This document shows, piece after piece, positions 6,497-10,454 of a DNA stretch of 10,454 bases. The notes under the pieces were generated by a model. That model did not search any database. It was not told the origin of the DNA and was given only the letters and a program-made list of their open reading frames with translations. The stretch is from Euryarchaeota archaeon UBA121 (lineage in GTDB: Archaea > Thermoplasmatota > Poseidoniia > Poseidoniales > Thalassarchaeaceae). The stretch spans positions 6,900-17,353 of the forward strand of contig DANL01000002.1 in the NCBI GenBank assembly GCA_002499865.1, read 5' to 3'. The position numbers and the translations under genes were made by a program. Every line of letters starts with the position of its first letter. Within the stretch, counting starts at the first letter, position 1.

Positions 6497-8151
6497 CAGA
6501 ACCTACCGTCCATTTCGTTGTAGATGGCAATGACCTGATGGTGATTGGCGACAGAGGAATTGAATTGTCTAGGCATTTTTCCTATTCCTGCTGGGGGGGC
6601 CACCATTCCTAGAATACTATTGAGGACATTTCCTCCAGTTCTAGTGAATCCGAGAACCATTCTTGCTGTGACGCCTGAGAATAGGTTTCCAAGGAGCCCT
6701 ATTGGCCCCAGAACTTGTCTGTAGAGTACTGTATCGTTTACCTTACCACTACTCTTGACCGTCCAACAGTACCACCAAACATGCTTACCGAGCTTACCAT
6801 TGAATGAGTCGTTTTCAATCGCACTAGTTCTGGCCTCGAGTAATCCCTCGGATACTGATTTTGAGTATCCGTCTCTCCTGAAAATAGGAGCCAAGTCAGT
6901 TTCCGCCTTGATACCGTTGCTTGAACCGAGAATAGCATCTAACTCTACTACTCTCTCGGGAGCCGTCCTAGGATCGTTACGTCGGGCCCATGTGCTTGCC
7001 AAGACTGCAGGCCCTAGGAAGCCATTGGCATAAGGGACGGCATCGGAACTAGAGTGTAGAAGCGGGGCACTATCATAGTCAGCAAGAGAGTGAATCCTGA
7101 GAGCAGTGGACTTACTCATTGAGCCGAAGACCCCTTGTGGAGTCTGGATTCCCTCTCTGGTAGCGGCCACCATCCATGGCCTAGAAGACTCTCTCTTCCT
7201 TTCTAGGGCCCAATGATCAACTATGAGATCCCTGATTACTTCTGATCCGGGTATTGGATCGATCCTTAGTCTCATTGAGTCTCCTCTAGATGTCACTACA
7301 CTATCGATTCTAACTCTTCCAGGAATTACGAGCCTCCCATTGACTGAGATAGCTGTTGTTGGGTCATCATCGTTCCCATCTCTGAAGGATAAAGTCCCAT
7401 CATGGGTTTCTTTGATGGCCCTCAAGGCGTCTAAAACAGAAAGATGACCTGGTATCGAACATACCCAAGAATCTCTACCAGTCGTATTATCTGACGAATC
7501 GAATCTGAATATGGAAATCTCAACTTGGATCGGTTCGGCTTCTATTACTGGGACAGTGAAGCCATCCTCGCCCCCAGCACCGACTGAAGAACCGCTAGCA
7601 AATTGTACAATGTCCTCGACCATATCTTCGAAGAACTGCCCTGTACTATCGACGGCTGCGAGAGCGGGAAGAGCCTTTAGAGTCCATTCAGAAGCTGGAG
7701 CGTCGTAATCTACATCGCAGTCTATACGTTCAACTATTCTTGTAGCACCTAACTTTTCGAATAGTCCATCCCATTCCTTTCCAGATTCACAAAATAGTTC
7801 GTAACTAGTGTCCCCTAAAGCGCAGACGGCAAAATGAGTCCCTTCAAGTCTAGTAGCTGCACCAGAGTTAGCAAATTTCCAGAGCTCCTCTGCGTTATCT
7901 GGTTGCTCCCCCTCCCCCCACGTTGAGCAAACGATGATTACTCTCTTTTTTGACGACAGGGAGTTGAAATCAAATCCGTCCATATCGTGCACACTACCTT
8001 GAAGACCGTAAGACTTGGCAATCTTAGCTATCTTCGAGGCTAGTCCCTCTGCATTTCCTGACTGAGAGCCGAATAAGACCTCCAATGATCTATCGCCGGA
8101 ATTCAGGAAGTCTTCGAGACCCACCTCTGCGGTACCAACGTCTTCTGACAC
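6496..8151 (-). CDS. flavodoxin domain fused to a cysteine-free SdhB-like domain
   Basis: This 551-residue protein has three parts. Residues 23-165 form a flavodoxin of the cytochrome P450 reductase/sulfite reductase type, with an intact FMN site: GSQSGNAE at 28-35, STWGEGEQPDN at 76-86 and ALGDTSYELFC at 111-121. Residues 208-445 align with the iron-sulfur subunit of succinate dehydrogenase/fumarate reductase: EISIFRF, VLDALRAIKE (239-248), DGTLSFR, VNGR (270-273), VIRDLIVD (305-312) and GFLGPAVLA (377-385). Yet every cluster cysteine is replaced: the 2Fe-2S region reads FRDGNDDDPTTA, and the two ferredoxin-type motifs have become SAPLLHSSSDAVP and GIKAETDLAPIFRRDG. The protein's six cysteines all lie outside ligand positions. 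Residues 450-551 are a Gly-rich, partly hydrophobic tail of unknown role. The start is GTG (8151-8149), supported by GGAGGTGA four bases upstream. It probably works with the coupled HdrB-like protein as an electron-transfer or regulatory unit using FMN instead of iron-sulfur clusters; this is inference. Confidence 0.85.
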   Translation of the reverse strand: MSEDVGTAEVGLEDFLNSGDRSLEVLFGSQSGNAEGLASKIAKIAKSYGLQGSVHDMDGFDFNSLSSKKRVIIVCSTWGEGEQPDNAEELWKFANSGAATRLEGTHFAVCALGDTSYELFCESGKEWDGLFEKLGATRIVERIDCDVDYDAPASEWTLKALPALAAVDSTGQFFEDMVEDIVQFASGSSVGAGGEDGFTVPVIEAEPIQVEISIFRFDSSDNTTGRDSWVCSIPGHLSVLDALRAIKETHDGTLSFRDGNDDDPTTAISVNGRLVIPGRVRIDSVVTSRGDSMRLRIDPIPGSEVIRDLIVDHWALERKRESSRPWMVAATREGIQTPQGVFGSMSKSTALRIHSLADYDSAPLLHSSSDAVPYANGFLGPAVLASTWARRNDPRTAPERVVELDAILGSSNGIKAETDLAPIFRRDGYSKSVSEGLLEARTSAIENDSFNGKLGKHVWWYCWTVKSSGKVNDTVLYRQVLGPIGLLGNLFSGVTARMVLGFTRTGGNVLNSILGMVAPPAGIGKMPRQFNSSVANHHQVIAIYNEMDGRF

Positions 8152-8155
8152 ACAA

Positions 8156-8177
8156 TCACCTCCAGCCGTAGGCTGGA
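8156..8177 (-). promoter_or_regulatory. Shine-Dalgarno site overlapping a hairpin
   Basis: TCCAGCC at 8161-8167 and GGCTGGA at 8171-8177 form a perfect 7-base inverted repeat with a 3-base loop. In the mRNA (minus strand) the 3' arm ends in GGA, the first bases of the strong GGAGGTGA Shine-Dalgarno site at 8163-8156, four bases before the GTG start. The hairpin would partly cover the ribosome-binding site, so control of translation at this point is possible. There is no following T run, so it is not a typical terminator. Confidence 0.5.
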
Positions 8178-8235
8178 CAATGTTTCCAGTGGACGCCGAT
8201 TATTGAATATGATGCTTCATACTTCTCGAAAGAAC

Positions 8236-8248
8236 TTCTTAAATCTCG
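8236..8248 (-). promoter_or_regulatory. possible BRE/TATA promoter of the flavodoxin-SdhB-like operon
   Basis: On the minus strand CGAGA is followed directly by TTTAAGAA, resembling an archaeal BRE plus TATA box. Transcription would then begin near 8213, giving a leader of about 60 bases that includes the Shine-Dalgarno hairpin. A second AT-rich site, CATATTCAATAA, lies around 8203-8214 and is an alternative box. Confidence 0.35.
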
Positions 8249-8259
8249 GAAAATCAAGA

Positions 8260-9870
8260 CTACATGTCTAATCCATCGAATTCGCCCGCTCCCCCAGGAG
8301 ACGCTCCCCTACTGGAAATGACATCATCAATCCTTAGAATCATTACAGCCGTCTCGGACGCACTCTGAATAGCCTGTTCGACTACCCTACTCGGCTCAAG
8401 AACTTGGGATTTGCTCATATCGGCGACCCCGCCCTCGTACACATTGACTCCGAAGTGGCTTTTACCTTCAGAATGGGCTTTTCTTAGATCGATTATTGTA
8501 TTCACAGGATCCAGTCCCGCATTTTCAGATAGGGTCCTGGGTATTACTTCGAGAGCTCCTGCAAATGCTTCCACCGCCATCTGCTCCCTGCCTCCAATTC
8601 TTTCGGCATATGACCTAAGGTCTCTACTAATTGCCGCTAGAACTGAGCCTCCTCCGGTCAGCACTGATCCATCTTCGTGAGCGACGGCGACAACGCCTAC
8701 TGCATCGTCAAAAGCTCTCTTTATCTCATCGACAACATGCTCGGTTCCGCCTCTGATTAACACAGAGACGCTCTTAGCCTCGGGGCATCCTTCTATGAAT
8801 ACCATATCGGAATCGCCAATCTTCCTCTCCTCAACAATTGCAGCAGAGCCTAAATCATCCGAAGTCAGATCATCAATATTGGTGACAATTCTCGCGCCTG
8901 TGGCCTTGGAGAGAGCTCCCATATCACTCTTCTTGGCCCTTCTTATAGCGAAAATTCCTTCTTTGGACATGTAGTGCTGGGCAAGATCGTCTATTCCTTT
9001 CTGACAAATTATGGTATTAGCACCCACTGACTGGAATTTCTGAACTAAAGATTTGAGATACTGCTCTTCTTCATCAAGGAACTGTGAAAGCATATTTGGA
9101 TCGGTGATCTGAATCTTTGCATCTACCTCTGTCTTCTTGACTTCAATAGCCGAGTTTATCAGTGCTATTTTTGCTTGCGAGATTGATTTTGGCATTCCGC
9201 TATGCACCCTCTCCTTGTCCAAAACGATTCCATCGATTAGAGAACTGTCCCTTATTGAGCCACCTTGCTTCTTCTGAATCTTGATGTCGTCGACATCAAC
9301 TACATTTCCTTCTGAGTCTGACTGAGAAACAGCAATAACCGCTGCAACACTAATGTCTGCTAGGAAGTCCTTGACGGCGCCAGCGCTTTTACCTGTTAGT
9401 GCAGTCTTGGCCACTTCCTTGAGAATCTCCTCGTTGACCTTCAAAGCGTGTGATTCTATCAAATCGGAAGCCTTCTCAGATGCTAGTCTGAATCCTTCAC
9501 AAATTACAGTAGGATGAACATTCTGCTCGATTAAATCCTCACTTCTCTTGAGCAGTTCTCCTGCAATGACCACGGCGCTAGTTGTACCATCATAGCAATG
9601 TTGCTCTTGTGTTTTCGCAATTTCTATGATCATCTTGGCCGCTGGATGTTCTATATCCATCTCCTTTAGGATTGTAGCGCCGTCATTGGTGATTACTACA
9701 TCGCCCATGCTATCAACTAGCATCTTATCCATGCCCTTGGGCCCTAGTGTAGATCGTACTGCATCTGCCACTGCCTTAGCCGCTGCAATATTGTTGCTCT
9801 GAGCGGACTTACCACTAGTTCTCTCAGTACCCTCTTTTAATATGAAAATTGGTTGCTGACCGCCATACAT
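8260..9870 (-). CDS. ths: thermosome subunit (group II chaperonin, CCT/TCP-1 family)
   Basis: This 536-residue protein is an archaeal group II chaperonin subunit, which assembles into a double-ring ATP-driven folding chamber in the cytoplasm. The start MYGGQQPIFILKEGT is typical. ATP-site elements are TLGPKGMDKML (41-51), NDGATIL (62-68, Asp63), DGTTS (94-98), Asp389 in FDDAVGVV, and GGGS at 406-409. LRIDDVI at 512-518 is the usual final strand segment. Two details differ: the normally invariant-looking GDGTT motif reads YDGTT (Tyr93), and the C-terminal tail is GASPGGAGEFDGLDM instead of a long GGM repeat. The ATG at 9870 has AAGGAG nine bases upstream (9885-9880). It appears to be a single-gene transcript between the membrane-protein gene and the flavodoxin-SdhB-like operon. 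Confidence 0.97.
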   Translation of the reverse strand: MYGGQQPIFILKEGTERTSGKSAQSNNIAAAKAVADAVRSTLGPKGMDKMLVDSMGDVVITNDGATILKEMDIEHPAAKMIIEIAKTQEQHCYDGTTSAVVIAGELLKRSEDLIEQNVHPTVICEGFRLASEKASDLIESHALKVNEEILKEVAKTALTGKSAGAVKDFLADISVAAVIAVSQSDSEGNVVDVDDIKIQKKQGGSIRDSSLIDGIVLDKERVHSGMPKSISQAKIALINSAIEVKKTEVDAKIQITDPNMLSQFLDEEEQYLKSLVQKFQSVGANTIICQKGIDDLAQHYMSKEGIFAIRRAKKSDMGALSKATGARIVTNIDDLTSDDLGSAAIVEERKIGDSDMVFIEGCPEAKSVSVLIRGGTEHVVDEIKRAFDDAVGVVAVAHEDGSVLTGGGSVLAAISRDLRSYAERIGGREQMAVEAFAGALEVIPRTLSENAGLDPVNTIIDLRKAHSEGKSHFGVNVYEGGVADMSKSQVLEPSRVVEQAIQSASETAVMILRIDDVISSRGASPGGAGEFDGLDM

Positions 9871-9914
9871 CTGCTTAGACTCCTTATTCTTGGAGACTGC
9901 CCACCTAAGGGGGG

Positions 9915-9923
9915 GTCATAAGG
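9915..9923 (-). promoter_or_regulatory. weak TATA-like element upstream of the thermosome gene
   Basis: CCTTATGAC on the minus strand lies about 45-53 bases before the ATG. The expected start of transcription, near 9892, would leave a short leader holding the AAGGAG site. The match to the archaeal consensus is poor, and position is the main argument. Confidence 0.25.
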
Positions 9924-9938
9924 GCTCGCACTGGACTT

Positions 9939-9961
9939 ACTAGTGGTTTTCTGTCACTAGT
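9939..9961. repeat. perfect 7-base inverted repeat at the end of the membrane-protein gene
   Basis: ACTAGTG at 9939-9945 and CACTAGT at 9955-9961 surround a 9-base spacer, gttttctgt. The minus-strand stop codon of the upstream gene (TAG at 9959-9957) is inside one arm. It could form a hairpin at the mRNA 3' end. On the minus strand no U run follows, so a terminator role is only a possibility. Confidence 0.4.
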
Positions 9962-10454
9962 CGTTTTGCTGATCTAGCCATCTCTTGCCATAGTGAGCCC
10001 ATTGCTCCATCGTCCATCCCTCGGGAAGACCGGTTTCAGGAATCGGAGGGACCTCCTCTGAAATGTTATCAGGCTCTACTTCCGTGACCTCTTCATCCTC
10101 CTGCTTAACTGGAATTGGTGGAGGGGGCTGTTCGAATATTTCCTTAGTACCTCCATACATTGAGTTTGCAACCTCATCTGAGGAAGGCAGAGGAGGGACT
10201 ATTGGAGGTTCACCGGAGGTCCAACCACTTCCTGCGACACTCATCTCGTAATCATCTAGCGATGAAATCTCCTCGAGTGGGCCTGTTGCAGACCTCATTG
10301 TCCTTAGAGTCACAGCAAGTACGGCCAGTACTACGACTACGCCAGCTAGAAGAAAGAGGATGTTTCCTCCAAACCATGCCGCCTCTTCTGCAGTTGGCCC
10401 CTCATCAATGGGGACGGGTCTGAGCAGAGTTATCATGACCGTTCTGGATATCTT
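9957..10454 (-). CDS. single-pass membrane protein with acidic proline-rich tail, 5' end outside the window
   Basis: I do not recognise a named family. An ATG at 10436 gives 159 residues, but the frame stays open to the right edge (KISRTV before that Met), so this is more likely the C-terminal end of a longer, probably exported protein. Counting from the ATG, residues 25-45 (ILFLLAGVVVVLAVLAVTLRT) are a clear membrane helix followed by Arg residues, which suggests the tail faces the cytoplasm. Residues 75-135 are rich in Pro, Glu and Asp, with PPPPIP at 104-109. The final segment, LPEGWTMEQWAHYGKRWL at 137-154, is a compact aromatic motif that I recall at the ends of membrane proteins in Marine Group II genomes; its function is unknown to me. 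The gene ends 86 bases before the thermosome start. Confidence 0.7.
   Translation of the reverse strand, partial: KISRTVMITLLRPVPIDEGPTAEEAAWFGGNILFLLAGVVVVLAVLAVTLRTMRSATGPLEEISSLDDYEMSVAGSGWTSGEPPIVPPLPSSDEVANSMYGGTKEIFEQPPPPIPVKQEDEEVTEVEPDNISEEVPPIPETGLPEGWTMEQWAHYGKRWLDQQND

Noticed and set aside
5636..8151. Calling the flavodoxin-SdhB-like and HdrB-like genes pseudogenes because cluster ligands are missing
   Set aside because: Both frames are full length, start signals are strong, the stop-start overlap is kept, and non-ligand family motifs are well conserved. Substitution is confined largely to ligand positions, unlike random decay.
9859..10180. Shared MYGG...IF string in the thermosome N-terminus and in the membrane-protein tail
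   Set aside because: The match covers about six residues in otherwise unrelated proteins; I treat it as coincidence without a wider search.

Overview
The window looks like chromosomal DNA from an uncultured euryarchaeon, most likely a marine planktonic lineage of the Poseidoniales (Marine Group II) type. The archaeal signs are an S10-type ribosomal protein cluster with archaeal-style proteins, a Hef-type fork helicase and a group II chaperonin (thermosome). The marine placement rests on recall, mainly of a C-terminal LPEGWTMEQW-type motif in the protein at the right edge, and is not proven here.

Layout. Positions 1-3614 (minus strand) are the start of the S10 ribosomal operon, in transcription order L3, L4, L23, L2, S19 and L22 (cut by the window edge). 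Gaps are 1-12 bases and most genes have clear Shine-Dalgarno sequences. Positions 3615-3878 are the divergent intergenic region between L3 and hef. It holds a TATA-like element pointing toward L3 and an 86-base segment that folds into a convincing three-way junction, a candidate leader RNA or small RNA. Positions 3879-5630 (plus) encode a Hef-like superfamily 2 helicase that lacks the XPF-type nuclease domain and ends exactly in a PCNA-binding-like motif.

Positions 5636-8151 (minus) hold a translationally coupled gene pair and are the most unusual part of the window. The upstream gene encodes an intact diflavin-reductase-type flavodoxin domain fused to a succinate dehydrogenase/fumarate reductase iron-sulfur subunit (SdhB) fold in which every cluster cysteine has been replaced. 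The downstream gene encodes an HdrB/SdhE-like CCG protein in which seven of the ten cluster cysteines are gone. Both reading frames are intact and the scaffold motifs are well kept. This looks like a coordinated loss of iron-sulfur clusters in two partner subunits, with an FMN domain added. An iron-sparing or repurposed descendant of an archaeal SDH/Frd/Tfr complex is the working hypothesis. No flavoprotein subunit (SdhA) lies in the window.

Positions 8260-9870 (minus) encode a thermosome subunit. Positions 9957 to the right edge (minus) encode the C-terminal part of a single-pass membrane protein with an acidic, proline-rich cytoplasmic tail. The short gaps at 8152-8259 and 9871-9956 hold likely promoters, Shine-Dalgarno sites and hairpins. 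I see no tRNA, rRNA, CRISPR array, insertion sequence or other mobile element.
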